NCBI GenBank assembly: GCA_026168455.1
Contig: CM047426.1
Location: 48,059,589 to 48,123,588, forward strand
From: Theocolax elegans
Lineage: Eukaryota; Arthropoda; Insecta; Hymenoptera; Cerocephalidae
Direction: 5' to 3'
DNA: 64,000 nucleotides
A model generated the notes under the pieces. That model worked only from the letters and a program-made list of their open reading frames with translations. It was not told the DNA's origin and ran no database searches. The position numbers and the translations under genes were made by a program. Of the stretch, positions 12,600-24,028 are shown in pieces (within the stretch, counting starts at the first letter, position 1; every line of letters begins with the position of its first letter).

Positions 12600-13219
12600 T
12601 ACACATGCATATATATAAAACATAATAAAAAGACGCCCAATGATGAATGCCGGACGCCGGACACTTTTGAGGAAAAATTTTAATTATAATAAGATAAAAT
12701 AAGATAAAATAAGATAGATTGTACATATCCAGTTGTCCTCATGGGTTGATGCGAAGATACAGCAGGTGGTATATTGATTAGCGTGTCCGGGGTTCCCTCG
12801 GTGACAGGTACTCCTTGGCACGCTGCATCTGAAAAAGAGAAATATATTAATACATATATTTACTAAATAATACAATCAATAGTAAGGACAGGTATTATGG
12901 GGAAGTAGATAAGAAATTTATAAATAATAATAATATAAGTAAGGAAATGTGAGAAAAATGAAAACGAGTGGGTTCGTTGATTAGTATAATTGGAGAAAAA
13001 AAAGAAGATAATAGAGATTAAATACTCCAATAATTAAGTATTAAATAGGGATAAAGAACAGAATAAATTAAATAAATATAAATAGTTATTATTTAGTTAG
13101 GAATAAACAAGGTAAGGAGTGTTGTGTGTTAAGGAGAGAGAGGATTGTAAGAAGGGAGGTACATGTTAGATTAATAAAAATAATTAGTTATTAAAAATAT
13201 ATATAGTTATAAAAGAATA
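12600..13219 (-). other. Possible minus-strand splice structure (low support)
   Basis: On the minus strand, a donor-like ATC/GTAAGT lies at about 13218. An acceptor-like tract ending in TTTTTCAG lies just before 12829, followed by an open stretch of about 40 codons. The GC-rich island to the right could be the matching promoter/first exon. The rest of the interval is AT-rich with GATAAAATAA repeats. No protein family is recognised; an intron-containing relic or chance splice signals are both possible. Confidence 0.2.
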
Positions 13220-13545
13220 CTTACGATTGCACACAGTGGTTTATACTTATGAAGGGAAATCCTCTCCGTTAGCGGTTGTTGACATCGGTGTTGTGGGAGA
13301 TTTGCCGTATGCTGCGTCGCCTGTGGAGCCTTGGCAGGTACGTGCGCGCACCTCCGGACACGCACCACTTCGCGGTAGTACCCGCGTACTATTCCCGCCA
13401 GCGGGGAAACGGTCGCGAGGTACGTTGTTTACGTGCCGGCCCGCGCTCAGTTGTCGCCATCTTGAATCGATCTAGATTCAAGCGCGCGCACACTGAACAC
13501 GTGGTCCGCGCTCGTATCGATACGGGGATCGCGCGCATATAGTCT
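13220..13545. other. GC-rich island (duplicated at 14885-15210)
   Basis: A sharp rise in GC and CpG against an AT-rich background, with many CGCG, GCGCGCAC and ATCGAT words. On the minus strand, ATGGCGACAACTG (near 13462) has a typical start context, but that frame stops after about 24 codons. It could be a promoter/first-exon fragment captured next to a transposon, or part of a retroelement terminal repeat. The sequence does not decide between these. Confidence 0.4.
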
Positions 13546-13694
13546 AGGGAATTTGGAACGCGGATAGTGGGGGAACACGTGTGTAATAGTAAGGAGATAA
13601 ATTGATATTCGAATTTCGCGCTGTTAACTAGAGAATAATTTAGTGATCTATTGAACCAATCAATAGATGATTTTATTAGAGATAAGACTTCCGT

Positions 13695-14054
13695 ATGGGT
13701 AAATATAACAGCATATTACGTTATATGACTGTAATTACCTTAAATACGGAAAGTCGAAATACTAGTTGGGACAATGATAACTTATGCAAATTAGTTGTCA
13801 TCTTTATCTTTAGTAGGGTAAATATGGGTAGCTTTATTATACCTGTGACGGATACGGAAGGGTTGGAGAATTATAATATTGCCCGACCCTCGCAGGTAAC
13901 GAGAGAGAGAACAGATAGGGGTATTAGGAGATTGAGGGAGATAGAAAATCGGGTAAGAAGTCTGGCGTGGTTCGGAAAACGGATCCTCGCCATTCTGATC
14001 CTATCGATCGCAAAACCAGTATTGTTTTCTGATCCTATCGATCGAATAATATAG
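13695..14054 (+). CDS. Hypothetical short ORF, copy 1 (119 codons)
   Basis: An open frame on the plus strand downstream of the GC-rich island, kept in both duplication copies (second at 15359-15697, 112 codons). The two end differently only because of an A-run length difference near the C-terminus. The most protein-like part is the charged stretch RERTDRGIRRLREIENRVR. No domain, signal peptide or membrane segment is evident. Since the copies are near-identical, conservation between them does not prove coding. Treat it as an unrecognised, weakly supported ORF. Confidence 0.2.
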   Translation: MGKYNSILRYMTVITLNTESRNTSWDNDNLCKLVVIFIFSRVNMGSFIIPVTDTEGLENYNIARPSQVTRERTDRGIRRLREIENRVRSLAWFGKRILAILILSIAKPVLFSDPIDRII

Positions 14055-14180
14055 TGTTCGAATAATATAGAGTTATAATATGCTGGAGCATAATATAGTA
14101 TTATTCAGATTATATCGATCGTATAATTAGTATTCAGCATTTTTCTGTTATTTGAGAAGGATTTTGAGTTTTTAGCATAA

Positions 14181-14870
14181 TTAAGGGGTCAAGCCTGGGT
14201 TAACTGCTCAAAAAATCGATTTTTTTATTAACTTTTTTATAAGTATTTCTTATATAAAACATTATCCCAAAATTTGTAAAACAAAAAAAAATTTTTTCGC
14301 AAGTTAAAGTAAGCATTAATGGACATTTTTTCTCTAAAATTATTTTGCAAAAAAAACATTTCATTTTAATTTAACTAAAATAATAATTGCGAGGTTTTAT
14401 ACGTTTACATACAAGTATATTAAACGAAGCAACTATCAAGCGTAGAGTTTGGTAAAGTAGAAATCTACTTTACCATACGATTCAAATTTAATAGTTAATA
14501 AATAAATGATTCCTTTTACTCTAATATACTGCACAAATACGTACAGTTCTATTTGAAGTAAATATTGTCTGCATTGATAAAGTATTTACATTATTTTAGT
14601 AAATACTCAGTGGATTTTAAATTAAAAGTATATTTTTGACTATAAATTTTATTAGTTTTAAAAAATTAATTATAAATTTATACAAAAAAAGAGCAGTAAA
14701 AAAATGCCAGACTCAAGGAATAGAATACCTGGTACATCTGCTTATAAAAAAATTATCAACATCAGTAAGAACCAACTACGATGCACTTCCATCAACATCG
14801 ATGGAATTCACAACACCAAAGCTACAATCCGGATCAAGTAAAAAGTTAAAAACTGATACCATTGAAGAAA
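14181..14870 (+). mobile_element. Orphan left end of the TTAA transposon (duplication copy 1)
   Basis: Carries a full left terminal repeat beginning TTAAGGGGTCAAGCCTGGG at 14181, the leader, and the start codon region of the transposase (ATG at 14704, MPDSRNRIPGTSAYK). It is cut at 14870 by the tandem duplication. It has no right end of its own. Confidence 0.85.
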
Positions 14871-15358
14871 GTTATAAAAGAATACTTACGATTGCACACA
14901 GTGGTTTATACTTATGAAGGGAAATCCTCTCCGTTAGCGGTTGTTGACATCGGTGTTGTGGGAGATTTGCCGTATGCTGCGTCGCCTGTGGAGCCTTGGC
15001 AGGTACGTGCGCGCACCTCCGGACACGCACCACTTCGCGGTAGTACCCGCGTACTATTCCCGCCAGCGGGGAAACGGTCGCGAGGTACGTTGTTTACGTG
15101 CCGGCCCGCGCTCAGTTGTCGCCATCTTGAATCGATCTAGATTCAAGCGCGCGCACACTGAACACGTGGTCCGCGCTCGTATCGATACGGGGATCGCGCG
15201 CATATAGTCTAGGGAATTTGGAACGCGGATAGTGGGGGAACACGTGTGTAATAGTAAGGAGATAAATTGATATTCGAATTTCGCGCTGTTAACTAGAGAA
15301 TAATTTAGTGATCTATTGAACCAATCAATAGATGATTTATTAGAGATAAGACTTCCGT

Positions 15359-15697
15359 ATGGGTAAATATAACAGCATATTACGTTATATGACTGTAATT
15401 ACCTTAAATACGGAAAGTCGAAATACTAGTTGGGACAATGATAACTTATGCAAATTAGTTGTCATCTTTATCTTTAGTAGGGTAAATATGGGTAGCTTTA
15501 TTATACCTGTGACGGATACGGAAGGGTTGGAGAATTATAATATTGCCCGACCCTCGCAGGTAACGAGAGAGAGAACAGATAGGGGTATTAGGAGATTGAG
15601 GGAGATAGAAAATCGGGTAAGAAGTCTGGCGTGGTTCGGAAAACGGATCCTCGCCATTCTGATCCTATCGATCGCAAAAACCAGTATTGTTTTCTGA
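15359..15697 (+). CDS. Hypothetical short ORF, copy 2 (112 codons)
   Basis: Duplicate of the frame at 13695-14054. It is shorter because one extra A in the run near 15677 shifts the last codons. No family is recognised. Confidence 0.2.
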   Translation: MGKYNSILRYMTVITLNTESRNTSWDNDNLCKLVVIFIFSRVNMGSFIIPVTDTEGLENYNIARPSQVTRERTDRGIRRLREIENRVRSLAWFGKRILAILILSIAKTSIVF

Positions 15698-16370
15698 TCC
15701 TATCGATCGAATAATATAGTGTTCGAATAATATAGAGTTATAATATGCTGGAGCATAATATAGTATTATTCAGATTATATCGATCGTATAATTAGTATTC
15801 AGCATTTTTCTGTTATTTGAGAAGGATTTTGAGTTTTTAGCATAATTAAGGGGTCAAGCCTGGGTTAACTGCTCAAAAAATCGATTTTTTTTATTAACTT
15901 TTTTATAAGTATTTCTTATATAAAACATTATCCCAAAATTTGTAAAACAAAAAAAAATTTTTTCGCAAGTTAAAGTAAGCATTAATGGACATTTTTTCTC
16001 TAAAATTATTTTTGCAAAAAAAACATTTCATTTTAATTTAACTAAAATAATAATTGCGAGGTTTTATACGTTTACATACAAGTATATTAAACGAAGCAAC
16101 TATCAAGCGTAGAGTTTGGTAAAGTAGAAATCTACTTTACCATACGATTCAAATTTAATAGTTAATAAATAAATGATTCCTTTTACTCTAATATACTGCA
16201 CAAATACGTACAGTTCTATTTGAAGTAAATATTGTCTGCATTGATAAAGTATTTACATTATTTTAGTAAATACTCAGTGGATTTTAAATTAAAAGTATAT
16301 TTTTGACTATAAATTTTATTAGTTTTAAAAAATTAATTATAAATTTATACAAAAAAAGAGCAGTAAAAAA

Positions 16371-17365
16371 ATGCCAGACTCAAGGAATAGAATACCTGGT
16401 ACATCTGCTTATAAAAAAATTATCAACATCAGTAAGAACCAACTACGATGCACTTCCATCAACATCGATGGAATTCACAACACCAAAGCTACAATCCGGA
16501 TCAAGTAAAAAGTTAAAAACTGATACCATTGAAGAAAGTAGCACATAAAATAGAATTATTGATATATCACTACTTTTTCCAACATTAGAAGAAGTTTTAG
16601 TTTGTCAGAATTGTCATAGTAGTTAAATTTTCTGAAGTTGATGTGAGAGGTTTGAGAAGTAAAATAACAATAACACGTACAAACTGTTATAAGGTATTTG
16701 TTATTGATTCGAGCAGAAAAGTTGGAAAAGAAAGTAATGTTTATGAAATAAATTGGCGTATAGTGCACACAATGAGAACTCTTGGTCATGGGCATGCTGG
16801 TTTAGTTACTTTTTGTGGAGATATGGATTTGCCGAGTCCAGTTGCTCACAGTAATTATGACATTATTAATACAGAGATAGAAAATGTTTGTAAAAAAGTT
16901 GGTTAAGAGTCTATGAAAGCAGCTATCGAGCAAATATATGATTCAACGAGTCAGAATTGCCATATAAGTGTATCAGGTGATGGTTCTTGGAGGAAGCGAG
17001 GATTCAATTCTCTCCAAGTTGTTGCAAGTTTGATACTGCATCAGAAGGGAAAAGGAATTGACGTTTCTCCAAAGCAATCTATTTGCAGAGCATGTGAATT
17101 GCGACCAGAAGAAGGCACAGAAGAATATAGAGAATGGTACAACGTACATCAAACTAATTGCTCTGCCAACCACACTGGTAGTTCTGGCAAGATGGAAGTA
17201 GATGGAATTGTAGAAATGTTTCAAAGATCTGAATCATTTTATGGCATAAAATATGCTAATTATATTGGAGATGGAGACTTTATAAAGCTAAGAGAAGTTT
17301 ATAAAGCTTTGTGCGATGTCAAACCTTATGGAAAAGATGATTTTTATTCCACTGGAGCATATTGA
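16371..17365 (+). pseudogene. Mutator-like (PF20700-type) transposase, decayed
   Basis: Starts at ATG 16371 (MPDSRNRIPGTSAYKK) after a leader within the element. Recognisable blocks follow: a zinc-ligand-like VCQNCHS near 16600; RGLRSKITI; the SGDGSWRKRGF block near 16970; a cysteine pair in ICRACELRPEEGTEEY; SANHTGSSGKMEVDGI; and YIGDGDFIKLREV near 17260. These blocks are characteristic of the insect Mutator-like transposase domain family. Breaks are a frame change in an A-run near 16410, a stop near 16548, a frame change near 16620, a TAA stop at about 16903 and loss of the C-terminal part after 17365. About 330 of an expected 500 or more residues are left. Identity is confident; it is non-functional as assembled. 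Confidence 0.85.
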
Positions 17366-17764
17366 GGTTTGTGACACGTTCACAAATACACATAAAATAA
17401 CTTCAACCACATAATATCATACTAAGCACAAATACACTGAACATAAGAAACCACTTGTTGATATAATTTTATCCGTATACTGCAAATAATGTATATCTAA
17501 GTGTTGACACATTGGTTATGCTGAAATGGAGAAACAAAGAATCAATTTCTTGACATAAACATAATATAAATTTAAGGTTATGCAAATACTTATCTGATAT
17601 AATTTGTTCATGCAGTTTTATAAACCACTTGTTTCTTTTATTTATTTTATTTAGATACTATATATATATATATATAATATATAATTCTACTTGATATTAT
17701 AATAGCTCAAAACTGAACTACAAACGTGTGGCTGGTGCACACTTCCATCAACCGCTGTAACACT

Positions 17765-19594
17765 ATATATCGTCGCCTCCGAATAAAAACATTCTAACTC
17801 AGAAATCGCTTGGAAAACACGTTAACTCAGAATTCGCTTGGAGAACACGTTAACTCAGAAATCGCTTGGAGAACACGTTAACTCAGAATTCGCTTGGAGA
17901 ACACGTCAGCTCAAAAATCGCTTGGAAAACACGTTAACTCAGAATTCGCTTGGAGAACACGTTAACTCAGAAATCGCTTGGAGAACATGTTAACTCAGAA
18001 ATCGCTTGGAAAACACGTTAACTCAAAATTCGCTTGGACAACACGTTAACTCAAAAATCGCTTGCAGAAGACTTTAACTCAAAAGTTGCTTGGAGAACAC
18101 GTTAATTCAGAGGATGATTTTTGGCGCCTCGATTTAAGTTGGCACCACTGCCAAAAATTTTTAACAGTTCAAGAATAAATAAAAAAACTTTCATATATTT
18201 ATACACGTATTTTTTTTTTAATTTCTCTAAGCGTTCTTATTATACACTAATGCGTTCTCCTAAAAAAGGTGGAAAATTCTTTAAATATTTAAGAAAATCG
18301 TAGAAATTAGTGTTTTCGATAACTTTATGAAATCGATATTTATACGGGCTCTCCATAAATGTGTAAAAGTACATAAATTTATTTCTACTATAGAACGTAG
18401 TATAAATATTTGAAAGAATTGACATTGTGATGTGTTGGTACTTTATTTTTATGAAATTGCATTATTTCATAATTGTATTGTTTTTAATATTATTTAAATA
18501 TTAAAAAATTTGCTTTGTTTAGTTTTTGCGATTATCTAAAAAATATTTTGTATGGGAGAAAGTTCAACTTTAATACCCCTTACGACGAAAAGTATAACAC
18601 GAAAAGTATTTATATAAAAGTATATGAAAATTTTCATATACTTTTATATAAATACTTTTCGTGTTATACTTTTCGTCGTAAGGGGGAATAAAGTTGAACT
18701 TTCTCATAAATCTTTTCTTTCTCGAAAATTTTCATATACTTTTATATAAATACTTTTCGTGTTATACTTTTCGTCGTAAGGGGGAATAAAGTTGAACTTT
18801 CTCCCATACAAAATATTTTTTAGATAATCGCAAAAACTAAACAAAGCAAATTTTTTAATATTTAAATAATATTAAAAACAATACAATTATGAAATAATGC
18901 AATTTCATAAAAATAAAGTACCAACACATCACAATGTCAATTCTTTCAAATATTTATTCTACGTTTTATAGTAGAAATAAATTTATGTACTTTTACACAT
19001 TTATGGAGAGCCTGTATAAATATCGATTTCAAAAAGTTATCGAAAACACTAATTTCTACGATTTTCTTAAATATTTAAAGAATTTTCCACCTTTTTTAGG
19101 AGAACGCATTAGTGTATAATAAGAACGCTTAGAGAAATTAAAAAAAAAATACGTGTATAAATATATGAAAGTTTTTTTTATTTATTCTTGAACTGTTAAA
19201 AATTTTTGGCAGTGGTGCCAACTTAAATCGAGGCGCCAAAAATCATCCTCTGAATTAACGTGTTCTCCAAGCAACTTTTGAGTTAAAGTCTTCTCCAAGC
19301 GATTTTTGAGTTAACGTGTTGTCCAAGCGAATTTTGAGTTAACGTGTTTTCCAAGCGATTTCTGAGTTAACATGTTCTCCAAGCGATTTCTGAGTTAACG
19401 TGTTCTCCAAGCGAATTCTGAGTTAACGTGTTTTGCAAGCGATTTTTGAGTTGACGTGTTCTCCAAGCGAATTCTGAGTTAACGTGTTCTCCAAGCGTTT
19501 TCTGAGTTAACGGTTCTCCAAGCGAATTCTGAGTTAACGTGTTTTCCAAGCGATTTCTGAGTTAGAATGTTTTTATTCGGAGGCGACGATATAT
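17765..19594. repeat. 1.8-kb palindrome whose arms carry 28-bp tandem repeats
   Basis: The left arm (17765-18633) is mirrored by the right arm (18724-19594). The outer ends read ATATATCGTCGCCTCCGAAT on both strands. Within each arm lies a 28-bp repeat, GTTAACTCAGAATTCGCTTG plus GAGAACAC, at about 17795-18110 and 19247-19570, roughly 12 copies each. The centre contains the words TTTCATATACTTTTATATAAA and TTTTCGTCGTAAGGGGGAA in two direct copies on the right side and one inverted copy on the left, leaving a loop of about 90 bp. No coding frame is convincing. It may be a foldback element inserted in the TTAA transposon. Confidence 0.9.
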
Positions 19595-20670
19595 GCCTCT
19601 CTCCTTCTCTATCACGTGACAAGGCTATCCGAAATATCAATAATCTTATGGAAGACTTGTCATGTGAGAGAGAGAGAGAAAGAGATATTGTACACAACTG
19701 TCAAACAGTATTTGTTTTTACTGCATTCTTTACATATTTTTAATTAAATTTAATGCTTATAATAAAAATTATAATCATATAATACAATATATGATTTTTT
19801 ATCAAAATATTTTTTAAAATCCATATAATCATGCATTAATATTCAATAATAGCTAAGTATTCTTTTAGTTTAAAAAAATTTTATTCCTCTTTTTATAAAG
19901 AAACTGATTCTTGAAGTTGATTTTCTGTTATTTTAGATAATACATGTATATTAAAAAAATATACTGAGTATTATATTAATAAAACCAGAAAAAAGTCATT
20001 ATAAACCTATTAAATATATATATTATTAAGATTATATATATATGTATAAAGTGTATGATACCTGAAGAATACGGTATTAGAATTATAAAATAAGTAAAAC
20101 TTTAAATCTAATAAGTGAAACTTTAAATGCATTTATCTCATTAATGGTTTTTTTTATCATTTTAGCTTACTTGTCGCAGGATATTTCAGAGCCAGGTTGA
20201 TAGATCACTGTGAAATTTTGGGAAAATTTTTAAAATACATATTTCTATAGACTTATGTTGCCCAATTTTCAAAAAGATAAGTTTTAGGTGAATATTATTT
20301 ACGTATACGTACATAACATTCACTATTTTTCTTATTATTATCAACTTTTATATTTAATACATTGTTATTAAATTTTTTTTCAGAAAAAGAAAAACATAAG
20401 TCTGTAAACATATTTTCCATGAACATTTTAAGACTTATTAGACATTAAAAGATGCATTCAGTGCTTCAATATCCTGCGGCAACTGCAAAAATTGATCAAT
20501 TTTTTAATATCATTATAAGTTTAATAACCAGGATTAAAAATGCATAATAAACATTTTTTATATTGATAACTATAAAGTATAATGTATATATATTATGTAA
20601 ACAAAATAAATTTATAAGAGGAAATAAAAAAAAATTTATTCCAATAAGAATTGTTTATTTATTTAAAACA
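19595..20670. other. AT-rich interior of the TTAA transposon
   Basis: No gene, RNA or clear repeat seen, apart from a short GAGA microsatellite near 19660-19685. Confidence 0.5.
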
Positions 20671-20690
20671 TTTAACCCAGGCTTGACCCC

Positions 20691-21067
20691 TTAACGGGGT
20701 GCCATAGTCAATATTTATCCTCCCTACCTTACCGGTAATCGTGTTTATTAGTAATATATTTGTAAATAAAACAGTATGTGAAAAAATAAGAGAAGAGGCG
20801 CCTTCGTTTATTAATAATCTAACTGTGTGCTGAATTTCATATTAAAATAATATTGCGTTTTTGAGAAAAGTCTTACCAAAAATGTGAACCTAACCTCAAC
20901 GATGTGAAAAAATTTGATATTTTTGGTAAGACTTTTCTCGAAAACGCAATAATATTTTAATCTAAAATTCAGCACACTGTTAGATTGTCAATAAACGAAG
21001 GCGCCTCTTCTCTTATTTTTTCACAGACTGTTCTACTTTTTTATTAATTAATCATCAAAAATTGAGT
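20691..21067. mobile_element. TTAA MITE, family C, right end lost
   Basis: The left terminus TTAACGGGGTGCCATAGTC at 20691 and the body match the intact copy at 25199-25590 almost throughout. The body includes the internal inverted repeat GAGAAAAGTCTTACCAAAAA / TTTTTGGTAAGACTTTTCTC. The match stops at 21067 (ATTGAGT), so about 20 bp of the right terminus are gone. It shares the TTAA at 20691-20694 with the right end of the large TTAA transposon. Confidence 0.88.
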
Positions 21068-21239
21068 CAAACATATATCTATAAAATATTTTATCAGATT
21101 ATTATTTTTTTGATTAATTACTTTATATTTTGGTGAGTTATTTTATTTATTAATATAATAAGTGATTTATGTATCAGTGGGGACAATATTAAGTAATTGG
21201 TGCGCGTTATTAACTAATTAAATTATTTATTTAACTTAT

Positions 21240-21990
21240 TTAAAAATTAACGTTCTCTCTCTCGTGGTTAGTGGTGCCACGGGATCTACTATTAGATCCC
21301 GTAATATAATTTTATATATCTACGTTTTTGTTAGGAGTGTTAAGGGGATGTCGGAGCTATAGCCTCCATCAAAAGCCGCTCGATCTCGCGGCTTCGAATG
21401 GCGCTGTAGTCAGGTGTCGATTTCTACGATAAGCGTACTTAAAACATAAATTATAAATTTGACAGCTACATAGAGCTGTTGATAAATACTTTCCCCCCTA
21501 GCTATGACTAAAATAAAGGTAATTGTAATACTACTCTTGGCAGCAAATGTTTATTTTTTTAAAGAAATGTGAAATACGTTGCATGTAGCATTACGGCAGA
21601 TATAGACTCAATGAATACCAGACGTATTTCACATTTCTTTAAAAAAATAAACATTTGCTGCCAAGAGTAATATTACAATTACCTTTATTTTAGTCATAGC
21701 TAGGGGGGAAAGTATTTGTCAACAGCTCTATGTAGCTGTCAAATTTATAATTTATGTTTTAAGTACGCTTATCGTAAAAATCGACACCTGACTACAGCGC
21801 CATTCGAAGCCGCGAGATCGAGCGGCTTTTGATGGAGGCTATAGCTCCGACATCCCCTTAATATTCGTTATCGCGGTTTAATAGGCATCCGGAACTATTA
21901 TTTTATTCAACGGAACTTCCTCTGGGTGAGTCCACCGGATGATAAGGACGAATAAATTAATATTATTTTTTTTTCTTCTTCGATGATGTC
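21240..21990 (+). repeat. Dispersed repeat X, plus copy, split by a TTAA foldback
   Basis: 21240-21339 (TCTCTCTCGTGGTTAGTGG) and 21862-21970 (ATATTCGTTATCG, ACTTCCTCTGGGTG) together match the minus-strand copy at 37415-37256 plus 36791-36745. The paralogue has an uninterrupted TTAA where this copy carries the foldback. The class of X is unknown; it could be an LTR. Confidence 0.75.
21340..21861. mobile_element. TTAA foldback MITE, family B (522 bp)
   Basis: TTAAGGGGATGTCGGAGCTA at 21340 is mirrored at the right end (TAGCTCCGACATCCCCTTAA, to 21861). The arms are near-perfect inverted repeats along almost the whole length, with only a short loop around 21590-21610. It is flanked by TTAA on both sides inside repeat X. 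Confidence 0.92.
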
Positions 21991-22049
21991 TGGGTCCGGA
22001 AATAATTTTATTTAAATAATTTTTTATACATAGAATTGTAAACCAGCAT

Positions 22050-22640
22050 CACAAAGTTTAATTAAAAAAAATGCAATGTATGGTATGGTAAAAAATACTT
22101 GTCGATTATTTCGCTTTGATTTCAGTACTTTCTATTGCAGAAACTTTTTATGAAGTTTAAGCAAAGTATATAAATTTTAATTAAAATAAATCTATGGTAT
22201 CGTAAAAAATACTTGTCGATAATTCCGCTTTGATTTCAGTACATTCTATTGCAGAAACTTTATGATGTTTAAGCAAAAAAAATATATAAATATTTAATTA
22301 AAATTACTTGTCGATATTTAATTGCAGTACCTTCTATTGCAGAAACTTTTTATGGAGTTTAAGCAAAATATAAGTAGAAATAGGATGGTAGTAATAATTA
22401 AAAATTTTTTTATCAGATAACATTTTTGAAAGTGTGATTGGAAACCATACGTGCAAATGTTGACACCTTCGTAGAAGGTGTTTTATATAAAGTTTACTGT
22501 CTAGAGGCACAAATTCAACGTGGAATATTTAATAACTAAATAAAAAATTTCTGTTGATATCTATAAAATAATTGCCGTTCATATTTTGATTTCAGTACTT
22601 TCAATAGCAGAAACCTTTTAGGGAGCTTAATATTATACAC
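22050..22640. repeat. Degenerate repeat, four units
   Basis: The word TTTCAGTACTTTCTATTGCAG, or close variants, occurs near 22122, 22240, 22324 and 22593. It is usually preceded by ACTTGTCGAT and followed by AAACTTTTTATG and GTTTAAGCAAA. Unit spacing is roughly 85-270 bp. A single inverted relic lies at 50860-50882. Confidence 0.75.
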
Positions 22641-23214
22641 ACACCAATATCTAAATAAATATTTAAATCGCTAAATTTAGGGAGCAGATAAGATAATGAG
22701 TCTTTCTTGTTTGTTGAATCTCGGCAGCGCTAAAGTACTTTTGCGCCCGCCGGTTACTAAAGGGATACTTTAGGCCCTATTTTTAGGGCGCAAAAACGCG
22801 AAATTTGTGCGTGTTAAAAAAAAATTTTGCTTCCAGACATTCTCACGTAAGATTATCTGCTGTCAGAATCCCTTGTCAAAATTTTGGCCAGATTTAAAGC
22901 AAAAATGATAAGACCAATGTAAATAAAAAAACACCAAAATTTGTGAAAAAAATTTGTTTTCGAGTTTTTTAGAATTTTATCGCTAATATAATGTATACTT
23001 AAAAAAATATTATGTACGCTCAAAATGTGAAGAAAAGCGAAGAGAATAGTTGCACTTTAAACAAGTTTCTTTTAGTGCAAAAAATTTTTTATCTACCTTA
23101 TAATCTGCAAATAACGCTTGATATGAACAAATATTTACGATTTGTTACTTTTTGACACGTTTACGATGAGCATATAGATCCCGCCATGTATAAACTATAT
23201 GGTAAGATATTTAT
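22641..23214. other. Unassigned interval
   Basis: Holds a small GC-richer patch at 22715-22810 (GCGCCCGCCGG) in AT-rich sequence. No ORF, RNA or repeat could be assigned. Confidence 0.4.
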
Positions 23215-23302
23215 AAATTTTGTTCTCTTTATCATCCACGCAGTATTTATTTAGAAGGAATAATGTTCGATCTTGGTAAATAAAACACAAGTTTAATTAA
23301 CT

Positions 23303-23340
23303 GGCGACGTTTCGATGACTCTTCGTCATCCTCTTCAGGC
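23303..23340 (-). ncRNA. Hammerhead-ribozyme-like motif in PLE terminal repeat
   Basis: On the minus strand the core CTGAAGA is followed by stem II GATGAC-GAAGA-GTCATC (six pairs), then GAAAC. This matches the CUGANGA...GAAA hammerhead pattern. Hammerhead motifs are documented in PLE terminal repeats. The cleavage site and stems I/III are short and were not modelled. Confidence 0.6.
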
Positions 23341-24028
23341 TATACCTTTATTTAAAAAATATACAAATGAATACATTTGGTTTAACATTTATAGTTTTAA
23401 TTATAAGTTTTGTTTTTTAAGCCTCATGATTTACAATATTTTACTTACTACTCGTCATTATATCAGATGTTTAACATCGACATTACATCGTAGCATCATT
23501 GAGTCGTCGCACTAATAACGAAAACAAGGATATTTAAAACAATGAAATTACGATTTATATACACAGAAGTTAAACATTTATGTCGATTATCTTCATCTTA
23601 TATAAATCTCCATATATCCAAATTAATATTATTAATAATATAATAAATAAATAAATTAGGACATCACAAAATAATAAATAACACAAAGATTAAGCAAAAG
23701 CCGTTACTAAACTTACAACGTACTAAAATTATTCGCAGCTGATATATATAGCTATAGTGAAGTGTAGCATGACACCAACTATATCCATATAAAGGCGCGA
23801 TTTTTGAATCTAATTTAATGACTGAATATTATATTATGTCATAGATTAAAATTATTATTGTCCATTATGTTAAAAATAATAATAAATATTGTTATATATA
23901 AGTTAAAAATTCTCTATTAACAATAAAAATATATTTATTTTTATTATAAAATTACCATTTGCTAAAAATGACTAAACCTAAGCATAACAAAAAAGAAAAA
24001 AAGAAAAAGAAGAAAGCAATCAACACAA

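Larger units (their letters stand above)
13206..16539. repeat. 1,665-bp tandem duplication
   Basis: Copy 1 is 13206-14870 and copy 2 is 14871-16539. Both start with GTTATAAAAGAATACTTACG and end with GAAGAAAGT. The copies are almost identical. Most of the differences noticed are run lengths: T-runs near 13672/15336 and 14220/15885, A-runs near 14013/15677, and a T-run near 14343/16009. Each unit contains a GC-rich stretch, an open frame of 112-119 codons, and the left terminal repeat plus first about 690 bp of the TTAA transposon. The duplication therefore happened after that transposon was in place. Confidence 0.95.
15846..20694 (+). mobile_element. TTAA-flanked DNA transposon (Kolobok-like) with decayed transposase
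   Basis: The left terminus TTAAGGGGTCAAGCCTGGG at 15846 is matched by its reverse complement at the right end (20672-20694). The match is perfect over 23 bp including TTAA. Inside lie a broken transposase (16371-17365), a large palindrome (17765-19594) and AT-rich filler. TTAA target duplication is known for the piggyBac and Kolobok superfamilies. The Mutator-like transposase domain rather than a piggyBac DDD domain favours Kolobok, which is an inference. The right end shares its TTAA with an adjoining MITE. A third, solo terminus of this family lies at 55193. Confidence 0.85.

Noticed and set aside
12465..12683. CCCTCACCCT tract as telomeric repeat
   Set aside because: Short and irregular; not the TTAGG-type arthropod telomere unit.
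13276..13542. 88-codon frame in the GC-rich island, with its copy at 14941
   Set aside because: High GC removes stops in all frames; Arg-rich composition with no family match.
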